64,000 bases of DNA from Oscillospiraceae bacterium (GTDB lineage: Bacteria > Bacillota > Clostridia > Oscillospirales > Oscillospiraceae): positions 1 through 64,000 of the forward strand of contig CADBJU010000017.1 in assembly GCA_902795045.1 (NCBI GenBank), given 5' to 3'. Position numbers and translations under genes: made by a program. Positions 25,322-34,140 of this stretch are shown here, piece after piece (the stretch's first letter is position 1; every line of letters starts with the position of its first letter). Below the pieces are notes generated by a model. It worked only from the letters and a program-made list of their open reading frames with translations. It ran no database searches and was not told the origin of the DNA.

Positions 25322-25705
25322 GTGAAGGATCAGAAGGCAGTCAAAACAAAGCACGGCACCATCGCCGCGAGAAACATCCGCAGCCTCATCTATCTGGGGG
25401 TCAATCTGATCATCGTGGTCTGTCTGATCGCCCAGGGCGTCTTTCACGAGAAATCGGTCGGCGTACACCTCATGCTGGCCGGGGCGATCACGCTGATCAC
25501 CTGCGTCGGGATCGGCCTTCACTACCGCATGCTCAGCCGCACCTTGATCGAGCCGGTCAGAAGGCTCAAGGAAGCCACCGAGAAATATGCCCGGAGCCTC
25601 GGCAGCGGCAGGCCCTTCACCGCGGATGTGCACACCGACGATGAGGTCGAGGAACTCATGCATTCTACTGAGCGCAGTTTAGCGATTTGCAGTAATAATC
25701 AATAA
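25322..25705 (+). pseudogene. Truncated HAMP-domain membrane protein
   Basis: Starts at GTG 25322 behind AAGGAGG (25308-25314). Two membrane helices (SLIYLGVNLIIVVCLIAQGV and LMLAGAITLITCVGIGL) lead into a HAMP linker (LIEPVRRLKEATEKYARSLG … DDEVEELMHS). The frame then changes character and stops at 25705 without any output domain such as GGDEF, kinase or chemoreceptor. It is most likely the front of a sensor whose back was lost. It directly follows the transposon's right side, and no matching tail is found left of the transposon. Confidence 0.6.
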
Positions 25706-25746
25706 AAATCCGCTGCGTTTGGCGCCGTTCTTCGTGGGTTCTTCAT

Positions 25747-25775
25747 CTTGACATCCGGGGCCGTTTGCGGTAAAT
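25747..25775 (+). promoter_or_regulatory. Promoter of the aromatic amino-acid operon
   Basis: TTGACA at 25747-25752 and TAAATT at 25770-25775 are 17 bases apart. This would start transcription near 25783, just before a MITE, so the leader RNA would carry the MITE before the leader peptide. An alternative is TTGTCT/TAGTAT (25931/25953, 16 bases) inside the MITE, but its start would fall on the leader's ribosome site. Confidence 0.5.
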
Positions 25776-25794
25776 TATACACGGAAATTGAATT

Positions 25795-25958
25795 GATACT
25801 ATCCCCTGATAGAAACCAAACAGTCCTTCCGGTAAAATTTGCGCCATGCTTCGTTGAAGCCCTTGACCATATATCTCCATTATGCTCTGCGGGCTTCGCC
25901 TTGCCTGACACAAATTTTACGCGGAATTCCTTGTCTGTTTTCTATCAGTGAATAGTAT
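25795..25958. mobile_element. 164-base MITE (family 1) with 20-base terminal inverted repeats
   Basis: ATACTATCCCCTGATAGAAA (25795-25814) pairs with TTTCTATCAGTGAATAGTAT (25939-25958) at 18 of 20 positions. The terminal TA on both sides may be a TA target duplication, as for Tc1/mariner/IS630-type elements. A second, left-truncated copy of its right half is at 49922-50002. It has no coding capacity of its own. Confidence 0.75.
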
Positions 25959-25974
25959 AAACAGGAGCATCACC

Positions 25975-26031
25975 ATGAAGAACGTTTTCTTTTTTGCCTA
26001 TTATTATCTCTTTACCGGCGTTCGCGGGTAA
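25975..26031 (+). CDS. Phe/Tyr leader peptide of the aromatic operon
   Basis: An 18-codon open reading frame, MKNVFFFAYYYLFTGVRG, with three consecutive Phe and three consecutive Tyr codons plus Leu-Phe. AGGAG at 25963-25967 stands seven bases upstream of ATG. It is followed by mutually exclusive hairpins and a terminator. By analogy with trp, phe and pheST leaders it senses charged tRNA-Phe and tRNA-Tyr: ribosome stalling at these codons should favour the antiterminator. The operon behind it makes exactly these two amino acids. Confidence 0.85.
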   Translation: MKNVFFFAYYYLFTGVRG

Positions 26032-26102
26032 GGATAATTTGTGGTGCAAAAAAGCAGCTTTCATGTATGTTTTGCCGCACAGGTTATCCTGTGCGGTTTT
26101 TT
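26003..26102 (+). promoter_or_regulatory. Transcription attenuator of the aromatic operon
   Basis: Three alternative helices can be drawn. Pause helix: ATTATC (26003-26008, in the Tyr-Leu codons) with GATAAT (26033-26038), extended inside by TTACC/GGTAA. Antiterminator: GGATAATTTGTG (26032-26043) with CACAGGTTATCC (26078-26089), 12 pairs including two G-U. Terminator: CCGCACAGG (26075-26083) with CCTGTGCGG (26088-26096), nine perfect pairs, loop TTAT, then six T. The antiterminator uses the left arm of the terminator and so excludes it. Confidence 0.85.
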
Positions 26103-26141
26103 ATTCAGATCAAACAGTCATTCGTTTATGGAGGAAAAATC

Positions 26142-27140
26142 ATGATCGTAGTATTAAAGCACGGCGTTCCCAGCGAAAAGAAGGATCAGCTCATTGCCTG
26201 GCTCCAGGCGCTGGGGCTTCGCATTCATATTTCGGAGGGGGAGTTCCAGACCGTTCTGGGCCTTGTGGGCGACACCTCCGCGGTAGACATCGACCTTGTG
26301 GAGAGCCTGGACATCGTGGACAGCGTCAAGCGCGTGACCGAGCCCTTCAAGATGTGCAACCGCAAATTCCACCCCGAGTCCATGGTCATCGAGGTGGGCG
26401 ATGTCAAGATCGGCGCGGGCAACTTCGTCATGATCGCGGGCCCCTGCTCGGTGGAGTCCGAGGACCAGATCGTCACGGTCGCCAAGGCCGTCAAGGAGGC
26501 GGGCGCAACGCTCATGCGCGGCGGCGCCTTCAAGCCCCGCACCTCGCCCTATGATTTCGCAGGGCTCAAGGCCGAGGGCCTGGAGCTTCTCAAGATCGCC
26601 CGCAAAGAGACGGGCCTTCCGATCGTGACCGAGCTCATGAACATCAACGACCTGCCCCTCTTCGAGGATGTGGACGTGATTCAGATCGGCGCGCGCAACA
26701 TGCAGAACTTTGACCTTCTGCGCGAGCTCGGCAAGGTGGACAAGCCCATCCTCTTAAAGCGCGGCCTTGCCAACACCCTCAAGGAGCTTCTGATGAGCGC
26801 CGAGTACATCATGGCAAGCGGCAACGAGCAGGTCATGCTCTGCGAGCGCGGCATACGCACCTTCTCCGACTACACCCGCAACACCCTCGACCTCTCGGCG
26901 GTCCCGATGCTCCATGAGCTGACGCACCTGCCTGTGATCGTCGACCCGAGCCACGCCACCGGCATTGCCCGCCTGGTGCCGCCCATGGCCATGGCTGCCA
27001 CCGCCTGCGGGGCGGACGGCCTCATCATCGAGGTACACAACGATCCCATCCACGCCCTGTGCGACGGCGCGCAGAGCCTGCGGCCCGAGGAGTTTGCGGC
27101 CCTGGCCCACCGTGTCCGCGCCATCCGGGGGGTGCTGTGA
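26142..27140 (+). CDS. aroF: 3-deoxy-7-phosphoheptulonate synthase (DAHP synthase)
   Basis: A 332-residue type I DAHP synthase of the Bacillus/Thermotoga class, which condenses phosphoenolpyruvate with erythrose-4-phosphate as the first step to chorismate. Residues 1-70 are the ferredoxin-like regulatory domain ([20 protein letters not shown]), the site of Phe/Tyr feedback in the Thermotoga enzyme. The barrel follows with [30 protein letters not shown] and [11 protein letters not shown]. The start is ATG 26142, with GGAGG at 26130-26134; the frame is open upstream but runs back into the attenuator. First structural gene of the operon. Stop and tyrA start overlap as TGATG. Confidence 0.95.
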   Translation: MIVVLKHGVPSEKKDQLIAWLQALGLRIHISEGEFQTVLGLVGDTSAVDIDLVESLDIVDSVKRVTEPFKMCNRKFHPESMVIEVGDVKIGAGNFVMIAGPCSVESEDQIVTVAKAVKEAGATLMRGGAFKPRTSPYDFAGLKAEGLELLKIARKETGLPIVTELMNINDLPLFEDVDVIQIGARNMQNFDLLRELGKVDKPILLKRGLANTLKELLMSAEYIMASGNEQVMLCERGIRTFSDYTRNTLDLSAVPMLHELTHLPVIVDPSHATGIARLVPPMAMAATACGADGLIIEVHNDPIHALCDGAQSLRPEEFAALAHRVRAIRGVL

Positions 27141-27976
27141 TGAGTACCGTCGGCATATTCGGCCTGGGCCTCATCGGCGGCAGCTTTGCCAAGGCCTACC
27201 ATGAAGCGGGCTGGACGGTGCTGGCCCACAACCGCAGCAAGTCTGTCCTGGACTTTGCCATGCTCTGCGGCGACGTAAACGGCGAGCTCACCAAAGAGAA
27301 CATCTCTGACTGCGACCTGGTGCTCCTGACCATCTACCCCGAGGCCGCCATCAAAACCCTGCGGGAGTTTGCGCCCTATATCGGCAAAAAGCCGCTCGTG
27401 ATGGACTGCTGCGGCACCAAGCGCACGGTCTGCGAGGCGTGCTTCCCCATGGCGGAGGAATTTGGCTTTACCTATGTGGGCGGCCACCCCATGGCGGGCA
27501 CCCAGTACTCCGGCTACAAATACGCGAAGGCGGATCTCTACAAAGGCCAGCCCATGGTCATCGTGCCGCCGCGCTATGACGATATCTTTCTGCTGGACCG
27601 TGTCAAGGCGCTTTTAGCCCCGGCTGGCTTCGGCCGCTTCTCCGTGACCACCGCCGAGGCGCACGACGAGATGATCGCCTTCACCTCCCAGCTTGCGCAT
27701 GTGGTGTCCAACGCCTACGTCAAGAGTCCCACCGCAAAGAACCACCACGGCTTTTCCGCCGGCAGCTACCGGGACCTGACGAGGGTTGCCTGGCTCAACG
27801 CCCCCATGTGGTCGGAGCTGTTTCTCGAGAACAGGGAAAATCTCATCCGCGAGGTGGACTGCATCATCGCAAGTTTGCAGGCCTACCGCGACGCCATGGC
27901 GGCGGATGATTCCGAAAAGCTCACCGCTTTGCTCGACGAGGGCAAGCATCTGAAAGAGGAGATCGACGGCAAATGA
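27140..27976 (+). CDS. tyrA: Prephenate dehydrogenase
   Basis: A 278-residue NAD(P)-dependent enzyme that converts prephenate to 4-hydroxyphenylpyruvate for tyrosine. The Rossmann motif [10 protein letters not shown] is at residues 7-16, followed by the catalytic region with [13 protein letters not shown] and the C-terminal helical domain with [15 protein letters not shown]. There is no ACT domain, so feedback would rest on the leader attenuator and on AroF. ATG 27140 overlaps the aroF stop; the frame is open to 27059 within aroF but lacks a ribosome site. Its stop overlaps aroB as ATGA. Confidence 0.93.
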   Translation: MSTVGIFGLGLIGGSFAKAYHEAGWTVLAHNRSKSVLDFAMLCGDVNGELTKENISDCDLVLLTIYPEAAIKTLREFAPYIGKKPLVMDCCGTKRTVCEACFPMAEEFGFTYVGGHPMAGTQYSGYKYAKADLYKGQPMVIVPPRYDDIFLLDRVKALLAPAGFGRFSVTTAEAHDEMIAFTSQLAHVVSNAYVKSPTAKNHHGFSAGSYRDLTRVAWLNAPMWSELFLENRENLIREVDCIIASLQAYRDAMAADDSEKLTALLDEGKHLKEEIDGK

Positions 27977-29025
27977 GAGCAGTGACGGTCAACGCCCCCT
28001 CCGGGCAGTATGAAGTGAAGATCGGTTCGGGGCTGCTGCCGTCGCTCGGGACGGAGATCCGCGCCTGCACCGGAGCAAAGCGCTGCGCGGTGATCGCGGG
28101 GGAGAACGTCTTCCCGCTCTATGGGGAGATCGCCATGACGAGCCTGCGCGCCGTGGGGCTTGAGGCAAGGTCCCTGGTCTTTCCCGCGGGGGAGCAGACC
28201 AAGTGCCTCGGGCGCTACGGGGAGCTTTTAAGCTTTCTTGCCGAAAACCGCTTCACGCGCTCAGACTGTGTGATCGCCCTCGGCGGCGGTGTGACAGGGG
28301 ACCTTGCGGGCTTTGCGGCGGCGACCTATCAGCGCGGCCTTTCCTTTGTCCAGGTGCCTACGACGCTGCTTGCGGCGGTGGATTCCTCCGTCGGCGGCAA
28401 GACGGCGATCGACCTGCCCGAGGGCAAGAACCAGGTCGGGGCCTTTTACCAGCCCGCCTTTGTCCTCTGCGATACCGATACCCTCAAAACGCTCCCTGAG
28501 CGGGAGCTGACGGCGGGCTACGCCGAGGTCATCAAATACGCCGTGCTCGGCGACAGGGCGCTTTTTGAAACGCTTCAAAACCGCGAACACGACGTGCCGC
28601 AGGTGATCGAAACCTGTGTAAAGCACAAGGCGGAGATCGTCGCCGAGGATGAACGCGACACCGGCCTGCGCCGCCTTCTGAACCTGGGCCACACCTTCGG
28701 CCACGCGGTGGAAAGCCGCAGCGGCTACACGCTTCTGCACGGCGAGGCCGTCTCCGTCGGCATGGCGATGATCTGCCGGGCTGCCTGTGCCAAAGGCCTT
28801 CTCAGTCAAAGCGACTTTGAGGCCGTTGCGGCGCTCCTGCGCTCATATGATCTGCCCACGGAAACGGCCTATTCCGCCGATGAATTATACGATACCCTGC
28901 TGCTGGACAAAAAGTTTTCCGGCGGGAAGCTCCATATGATCGTACCGCGCGGGATCGGGCGCTGTGACATCCTCCCCGTCACGCCCGACGAGCTGCGCTT
29001 CTGGCTGGAGGCGGGATTGGAATGA
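27973..29025 (+). CDS. aroB: 3-dehydroquinate synthase
   Basis: A 350-residue NAD- and metal-dependent enzyme that cyclises DAHP to 3-dehydroquinate. It carries the signature ALGGGVTGDLAGFAAATYQR and VPTTLLAAVDSSVGGKTAID in the nucleotide-binding half and GHTFGHAVE with a further HGEAVSVGM as metal ligands in the helical half. The length is normal. It starts inside the tyrA stop and ends in an ATGA overlap with aroA, so it sits in a continuous translationally coupled run. Confidence 0.96.
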   Translation: MRAVTVNAPSGQYEVKIGSGLLPSLGTEIRACTGAKRCAVIAGENVFPLYGEIAMTSLRAVGLEARSLVFPAGEQTKCLGRYGELLSFLAENRFTRSDCVIALGGGVTGDLAGFAAATYQRGLSFVQVPTTLLAAVDSSVGGKTAIDLPEGKNQVGAFYQPAFVLCDTDTLKTLPERELTAGYAEVIKYAVLGDRALFETLQNREHDVPQVIETCVKHKAEIVAEDERDTGLRRLLNLGHTFGHAVESRSGYTLLHGEAVSVGMAMICRAACAKGLLSQSDFEAVAALLRSYDLPTETAYSADELYDTLLLDKKFSGGKLHMIVPRGIGRCDILPVTPDELRFWLEAGLE

Positions 29026-30266
29026 GACAGAGAAAATTCAGTGTGATCCTGCCGCCGGGCCCGCAGTCGGGAGAGGTACGTATCCCGGCCTCCAAGTCCG
29101 TCGCCCACCGGCTGCTCATCTGCGCAGCCCTTGGAGAGAGCAGAACTTCAATTCGGATCGAGGGCTTTTCCAGAGACATCCTCGCCACCGCCGCCTGTCT
29201 GAAGGCGCTGGGCGCGGGAATAACGATCAAAGAAAATGTGATCCGTGTGGTGCCCATCCGTAAGCCTGTCAGCGGCGGACTCCTGCCTTGCGGAGAAAGC
29301 GGCTCGACTCTGCGCTTCCTGCTGCCGGTTGCTGGCGCTCTGGGCATATCCGGATATTTTCGCATGGAGGGCCGCCTGCCCGAGCGACCCATGCAGGTGT
29401 ATGAAGACTTGCTTTGCGCACACGGCATGCGCATCGAGCGGGACGGAAGCTGGCTCCGCTTCGGCGGACAGCTTCAAAGCGGCGAGTACCGCCTGCCGGG
29501 GGATGTGTCCTCCCAGTATTTTTCGGGCCTCTTGATGGCGCTTCCGATGATAGGCGGCGACAGCACCGTCATTGCCGAGGGAAAGCTGGAATCCGCCGAC
29601 TACATCCGCCTGACCGAGGACGCGGTTTCCCGCGCCGGTGTCCGCCTTGATAGAAAAGCTCAGACATGGACTGTGCCGGGTGCGCAGCGCTTTCATCTTC
29701 CGGGCTTTCTGTGCGCGGAGGGGGACTGGTCCAATGCCGCCTTCTTCCTGTGCATGGGCGCTCTGAGTGAGGAAGGCGTGACGGTGCGAGGCCTGAACCT
29801 CGATTCCACCCAGGGGGACAAGGCGGTACTTGAAATTCTGGAACGCTTCGGAGCAAGTGTCTCCACAGACTCAGACAGTGTGACCGTGCGGCGCGGGGAG
29901 CTTCGCCCCGTGACCATTGACGCAGCGCCCATCCCGGACCTGATCCCGGTTCTGTCCGTGCTCGCCTGCGGGGCGAAGGGGGACACGCAGATCATAAACG
30001 CGGCCCGCCTTCGCATGAAGGAATCCGACCGCCTGCAGAGTACCGCAAAGCTCATAGGTGATCTCGGCGGAAACGCGGAAGAGCTGCCGGAGGGCCTTAT
30101 AATCCACGGCACGGGAGCCCTTCGCGGCGGCACGGTGGACCCCTGCAACGACCACCGCATCGCCATGAGCGCCGCCGTTGCCGCCTGCATGTGCACCGAG
30201 TGGGTCACGGTGCTCGACGCCCAGTGCGTGCAGAAATCCTATCACAGCTTCTGGGGGGAATTGTAA
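29022..30266 (+). CDS. aroA: 3-phosphoshikimate 1-carboxyvinyltransferase (EPSP synthase)
   Basis: A 414-residue enzyme that adds enolpyruvate from PEP to shikimate-3-phosphate. Recognisable parts are IPASKSVAHRLLICAAL at the substrate lysine, GESGSTLRFLLPVAGAL, RPMQVYEDLL, LPGDVSSQYFSGLLMALPMI and the C-terminal RMKESDRLQSTAKLI with CNDHRIAMSAAVA. The G-x-S/T-x-R segment GESGSTLR, in place of the common GNAGTAMR, is typical of class II enzymes, which tend to tolerate glyphosate; this is inferred by similarity only. Overlaps aroC as TAATG. Confidence 0.95.
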   Translation: MRQRKFSVILPPGPQSGEVRIPASKSVAHRLLICAALGESRTSIRIEGFSRDILATAACLKALGAGITIKENVIRVVPIRKPVSGGLLPCGESGSTLRFLLPVAGALGISGYFRMEGRLPERPMQVYEDLLCAHGMRIERDGSWLRFGGQLQSGEYRLPGDVSSQYFSGLLMALPMIGGDSTVIAEGKLESADYIRLTEDAVSRAGVRLDRKAQTWTVPGAQRFHLPGFLCAEGDWSNAAFFLCMGALSEEGVTVRGLNLDSTQGDKAVLEILERFGASVSTDSDSVTVRRGELRPVTIDAAPIPDLIPVLSVLACGAKGDTQIINAARLRMKESDRLQSTAKLIGDLGGNAEELPEGLIIHGTGALRGGTVDPCNDHRIAMSAAVAACMCTEWVTVLDAQCVQKSYHSFWGEL

Positions 30267-31336
30267 TGAGCAGTACCTTTACGGGCCTTGCCCTTCGGCT
30301 TTCGATCTTCGGCCAGAGCCATTCCGAGGCCATCGGCATGACGATTGACGGCCTGCCCGCCGGTCTGCCGATCGACCTTGACAAGCTGCAGGCCTTCTTG
30401 AACCGCCGCGCCCCGGGGCAAAACGACTGGTCCACCCCGCGAAAAGAGGAAGACCGCCCGGAGTTTCTCTGCGGCCTCAGGGACGGCTTCACCTGCGGCG
30501 CGCCGCTGACGGCGATCATCCATAACAACAACACCCGTCCAAAGGATTATTCCCAGCTCAAAATCACCCCGCGCCCCGGGCATGCCGACTACACAGCCGA
30601 GGTCAAATACCGCGGCTTTCAGGACTACAGCGGCGGGGGACACTTCTCTGGCCGCCTGACCGCCCCGCTGTGCATCGCGGGCGGCGTGCTCAAACAGATG
30701 CTTGAATCAAAGGGCATTACAGTGGACGCCCGCATAGAGTCCATCGCGGGAATCCGGGACGACAGCCCTTTCACCGCGTCTGTTGCGGATAAGCGCTTTC
30801 CCGTCGTGGATGACGCGGTCGGTGAGCAAATGCGGCAGGCGATCGCGGCGGCGAGAGCGGAAGGGGACTCCGTCGGCGGCGTGATCGAATGCGTGGTGCG
30901 AGGCGTTCCCGCCGGGATCGGGGAGCCGATGTTTGACGGGATCGAGAACCAGATCGCCCGCGCGGTCTTCGCTGTCCCCGCCGTCAAGGGCATCGAGTTC
31001 GGCGCGGGCTTTGCGGCGGCGAACATGCGCGGCAGCGAGAATAATGATCCGTTTACCGTCCGAGACGGCAGAACCGAAACCCTCACCAACAACGCCGGCG
31101 GCATCCTCGGCGGCATCTCGAACGGTATGCCAGTCGTCTTCCGCGCCGCCGTCAAGCCCACGCCGTCCATTGCAAAAGAGCAGCAGAGCGTAAACCTGAA
31201 CACCATGCAGCCGGAAGCTCTCAGCATCACCGGCAGGCATGATCCCTGCATCGTCCCGCGCGCGGTGCCCGTCATTGAGGCCGCCGCGGCTTTAGCCATA
31301 TCCGATCTTATACTGGGGGAATCAAAATGGAATTAA
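30266..31336 (+). CDS. aroC: Chorismate synthase
   Basis: A 356-residue FMN-dependent lyase that converts EPSP to chorismate. The signatures are FGQSHSEAIGMTIDGLPAG at the N-terminus, PRPGHADYTAEVKY, the central SGGGHFSGRLTAPL and GGISNGMPVVFRAAVKPTPS, then HDPCIVPRAVPVIEA. The start is ATG 30266, within the aroA stop; an upstream in-frame ATG at 30191 lies deep in aroA and has no ribosome site. The final ten bases overlap pheA. Confidence 0.95.
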   Translation: MSSTFTGLALRLSIFGQSHSEAIGMTIDGLPAGLPIDLDKLQAFLNRRAPGQNDWSTPRKEEDRPEFLCGLRDGFTCGAPLTAIIHNNNTRPKDYSQLKITPRPGHADYTAEVKYRGFQDYSGGGHFSGRLTAPLCIAGGVLKQMLESKGITVDARIESIAGIRDDSPFTASVADKRFPVVDDAVGEQMRQAIAAARAEGDSVGGVIECVVRGVPAGIGEPMFDGIENQIARAVFAVPAVKGIEFGAGFAAANMRGSENNDPFTVRDGRTETLTNNAGGILGGISNGMPVVFRAAVKPTPSIAKEQQSVNLNTMQPEALSITGRHDPCIVPRAVPVIEAAAALAISDLILGESKWN

Positions 31337-32469
31337 CCGACTACCGCGGTCAGCTTGACAAAATCGACAGCGAATTACTGAAACTCTTTGCCGAAAGAAT
31401 GGACATCGCCGCCGAGATCGCAGCCTGGAAAAAAGAGAACAACATGCCGGTCCTGGACCTGCGCCGGGAGAAGGAAAAGCTCCGCACGCTCGAGGAGCAG
31501 AGCCCGGAGGAACTCAAGGAGTACACCGCCTCGCTCTTCTCCCTCATCATGGAGCTCTCCCGCAGCCGTCAGAACCGCCTTCTGCACCCCACGAGCCCCG
31601 AGACCGAGGCCATCGAGAAAGCGCTGAAGGACACGCCCCAGCTCTTCCCGGAGACCGCCATGGTGGCCTGCCAGGGGGTGGAGGGCGCGTATTCCGGCAT
31701 TGCCTGCGAAAAGCTCTTTGCCCGGCCCGGCATCTTTTACTTCTCCACCTTCGACGCGGTCTTCTCCGCCATCGAAAAGGGCCTGTGCCGCTATGGCGTG
31801 ATCCCGGTGGAAAACAGCACCGCCGGCACAGTCAACCAAGTCTATGACCTCATGCGCAAGCACGATTTTCGCATCGTGCGCTCCGTGCGCGTCAAGGTCG
31901 ACCACAACCTGCTCGTGAGACCCGGCACGAAGCTAAAGGACATCCGCGAGATCTATTCCCACGCCCAGGCCATCGCCCAGTGTTCGGACTTTCTGGCAAC
32001 GCTGCCGAACGTCAAGGTCATTCCCTGCGAGAATACCGCCATCGCCGCCAAGAAGGCCGCCGAATCGGGCGACCCCGGCATCGCGGCCCTCTCGTCCCGC
32101 GTATGCAGCAAGCTCTACGGGCTGGAGATTTTAAAAAGCGACGTGCAGGATTCCGGCAACAACTACACCCGCTTCATCTGCATCTCCAAGAATCTGGAGA
32201 TCTACCCCGGCGCAAACCGCACAAGCCTCATGATGGTCCTGCCCCACGAGCCGGGCTCTCTCTACCGCCTGCTCTCGCGCTTCAACGCCCTCGGCATCAA
32301 CCTCACCAAGCTCGAAAGCCGCCCCATGCCGGAGCGCAGCTTCGAGTTCATGTTCTACTTCGATTTCGACACCTCGGTCTACTCCCCGCGCTTTGTCCAG
32401 CTCATGGGCGAGCTCAAGGATTTGTCGGAGGAATACGAGTACCTCGGCAGCTACAGCGAGGTGATCTGA
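31327..32469 (+). CDS. pheA: Bifunctional chorismate mutase / prephenate dehydratase
   Basis: A 380-residue P-protein. Residues 1-90 are an AroQ-type chorismate mutase (LDKIDSELLKLFAERMDIAA), about 105-285 the prephenate dehydratase (ACQGVEGAYSGIACEKLF, GVIPVENSTAGTVNQVYDL, and NYTRFICIS with the essential TRF), and about 295-375 an ACT domain (EPGSLYRLLSRFNALGINL then LESRPMPERSFEF) that normally binds Phe for feedback. It makes phenylpyruvate from chorismate, while tyrA uses the same prephenate for tyrosine. Starts inside aroC; aroE starts one base after its stop. Confidence 0.95.
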   Translation: MELTDYRGQLDKIDSELLKLFAERMDIAAEIAAWKKENNMPVLDLRREKEKLRTLEEQSPEELKEYTASLFSLIMELSRSRQNRLLHPTSPETEAIEKALKDTPQLFPETAMVACQGVEGAYSGIACEKLFARPGIFYFSTFDAVFSAIEKGLCRYGVIPVENSTAGTVNQVYDLMRKHDFRIVRSVRVKVDHNLLVRPGTKLKDIREIYSHAQAIAQCSDFLATLPNVKVIPCENTAIAAKKAAESGDPGIAALSSRVCSKLYGLEILKSDVQDSGNNYTRFICISKNLEIYPGANRTSLMMVLPHEPGSLYRLLSRFNALGINLTKLESRPMPERSFEFMFYFDFDTSVYSPRFVQLMGELKDLSEEYEYLGSYSEVI

Positions 32470-32470
32470 G

Positions 32471-33691
32471 ATGAAATGCGGCTTGCTCGGCGAAAAGCTC
32501 GGCCACAGCTATTCTCCGCAGATCCACGCGGAACTGGCCGATTATGACTATCGCCTCTATGAAAAAGCGCCGGACGAGGTGGAGGACTTTGTAAGACACG
32601 GCGACTGGCACGGCCTGAACGTGACCATCCCCTATAAGAAAACCGTCATCCCGTTTTGCGATGAGCTGTCCGAGACCGCGGCGACGATCGGCAGCGTGAA
32701 CACCCTCAGGCGCCGCAAAGACGGGACGATCTTCGGCGACAATACGGATGCCTTCGGCTTTGAGACCCTGCTTAAACAGACCATCCCGGGCAGCATCAAA
32801 GGGCAGAAGGCCCTGGTACTCGGCACGGGCGGCGCATCCGTCACGGTCTGCGCGGTGCTGAGAAACCACGGGGCCGAGGTCGTGACCATCTCCCGCAGCG
32901 GCGAGAACAACTACGAAAACCTCGACCGACACGCGGACGCAAGGCTCCTCGTGAACACCACGCCCGTGGGCATGTACCCGAAAAACGGCGTGAGCCCGGT
33001 GGACCTTGCGCTGTTTCCAAAGCTTTCCTGCGTGCTGGACGTGGTGTATAACCCCGCCCGCACGGCGCTTTTATTGCAGGCGGAGAAGCTTCGCATCCCC
33101 CACGCGGGCGGCCTTACCATGCTGGTGGCCCAGGCCAAAAGAAGCAGCGAGATTTTCCTGGGAAATACGCTCCCCGACGGGGAGATCGCCCGGATCACAA
33201 AGCAACTCTCAGGCTCCATGCAGAACATCGTCCTGGTCGGAATGCCCGGCTGCGGAAAATCCACCGTCGGCGCGCTGCTGGCCCGGCGTCTGGGAAGACC
33301 GCTTCTGGAGGCGGACGCGGAGCTTGTGAAGACCGCGGGCATGTCGATCCCCGCCATCTTTGAAAACGAGAGTGAACCGGGCTTCCGCCGCCGCGAGACA
33401 GCGACGCTTTCCGAGCTCGGCAAGAAGTCCGGCGCGGTGATCTCCACCGGCGGCGGCTGTGTGACGCGGGCGGACAATTACCCGCTTCTCCACCAGAACG
33501 GGACCATCATCTGGCTCCGGCGCGACCTCAAGAAGCTCGCGCGGGAGGGGAGGCCCCTCTCCCTCGGCGCGGATCTGAGTGCCATGTACGCCGTGCGGGA
33601 GCCGCTGTATGCCAGCTTTGCCGACTTCACGGTCGACAACACCGGCACGCCCGAAGAGACCGTGGACGCCATCCTGGAGGTGCTGAAATGA
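32471..33691 (+). CDS. aroE-aroK: Fused shikimate dehydrogenase-shikimate kinase
   Basis: A 406-residue two-enzyme fusion that catalyses two consecutive steps, 3-dehydroshikimate to shikimate to shikimate-3-phosphate. Residues 1-245 are AroE (GEKLGHSYSPQIH, the catalytic lysine in NVTIPYKK, FGDNTDAFGFE, NADP loop LVLGTGGASVTV, then GGLTMLVAQAK). Residues 252-406 are AroK with the P-loop VGMPGCGKSTVG, the shikimate-binding EADAELVK and FRRRETATL, and STGGGCVTR. Both active sites look complete, and the AroE part is slightly short (about 245 versus 270). It is not adjacent to aroA in the fusion sense of the fungal pentafunctional protein; the order here is independent. Overlaps aroQ as ATGA. Confidence 0.94.
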   Translation: MKCGLLGEKLGHSYSPQIHAELADYDYRLYEKAPDEVEDFVRHGDWHGLNVTIPYKKTVIPFCDELSETAATIGSVNTLRRRKDGTIFGDNTDAFGFETLLKQTIPGSIKGQKALVLGTGGASVTVCAVLRNHGAEVVTISRSGENNYENLDRHADARLLVNTTPVGMYPKNGVSPVDLALFPKLSCVLDVVYNPARTALLLQAEKLRIPHAGGLTMLVAQAKRSSEIFLGNTLPDGEIARITKQLSGSMQNIVLVGMPGCGKSTVGALLARRLGRPLLEADAELVKTAGMSIPAIFENESEPGFRRRETATLSELGKKSGAVISTGGGCVTRADNYPLLHQNGTIIWLRRDLKKLAREGRPLSLGADLSAMYAVREPLYASFADFTVDNTGTPEETVDAILEVLK

Positions 33692-34134
33692 AGCTTCTCA
33701 TCATCAACGGTCCCAACCTCAACCTGCTGGGCCTGCGGGAGCCGGACATCTACGGCAGACAGGACTTTCACGCCCTTGAGCAGTTCATCCTCGCTTCCTG
33801 CGAAGAGGCGGGCGTGGAGGCGGAGCTTTTCCAGTCCAACCACGAGGGGGCCATCGTGGACAAGATCCAGCAGGCTTACGGGAACATCGACGGCATCGTC
33901 ATCAATCCCGCGGCCTACACCCACACCAGCGTCGCCATTCTCGACGCGCTCAAGGCCGTGCAGATCCCGGCGGTCGAGGTGCACATCTCCGATGTCTCCA
34001 AGCGTGAGAGCTTCCGTCAGATCTCCTATGCGGGTATGGCCTGCGTCAAAAGCTACATCGGCCTCGGCTTCGAGGGCTACCGTCAGGCGATCCTTTATCT
34101 CAAAGACTATCTTTCAAATACAACAGGGGAGTGA
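33688..34134 (+). CDS. aroQ: Type II 3-dehydroquinate dehydratase
   Basis: A 148-residue dodecamer-forming enzyme that dehydrates 3-dehydroquinate to 3-dehydroshikimate. Its signatures are INGPNLNLLGLREPDIYG at the N-terminus (tyrosine of the flexible lid region), FQSNHEGAIVDKI, IVINPAAYTHTSVAILDAL with the catalytic histidine, and VEVHISDVSKRESFR. The length is usual for the family. It overlaps aroEK by four bases and is six bases from the aminotransferase gene. Confidence 0.95.
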   Translation: MKLLIINGPNLNLLGLREPDIYGRQDFHALEQFILASCEEAGVEAELFQSNHEGAIVDKIQQAYGNIDGIVINPAAYTHTSVAILDALKAVQIPAVEVHISDVSKRESFRQISYAGMACVKSYIGLGFEGYRQAILYLKDYLSNTTGE

Positions 34135-34140
34135 AGCAAT

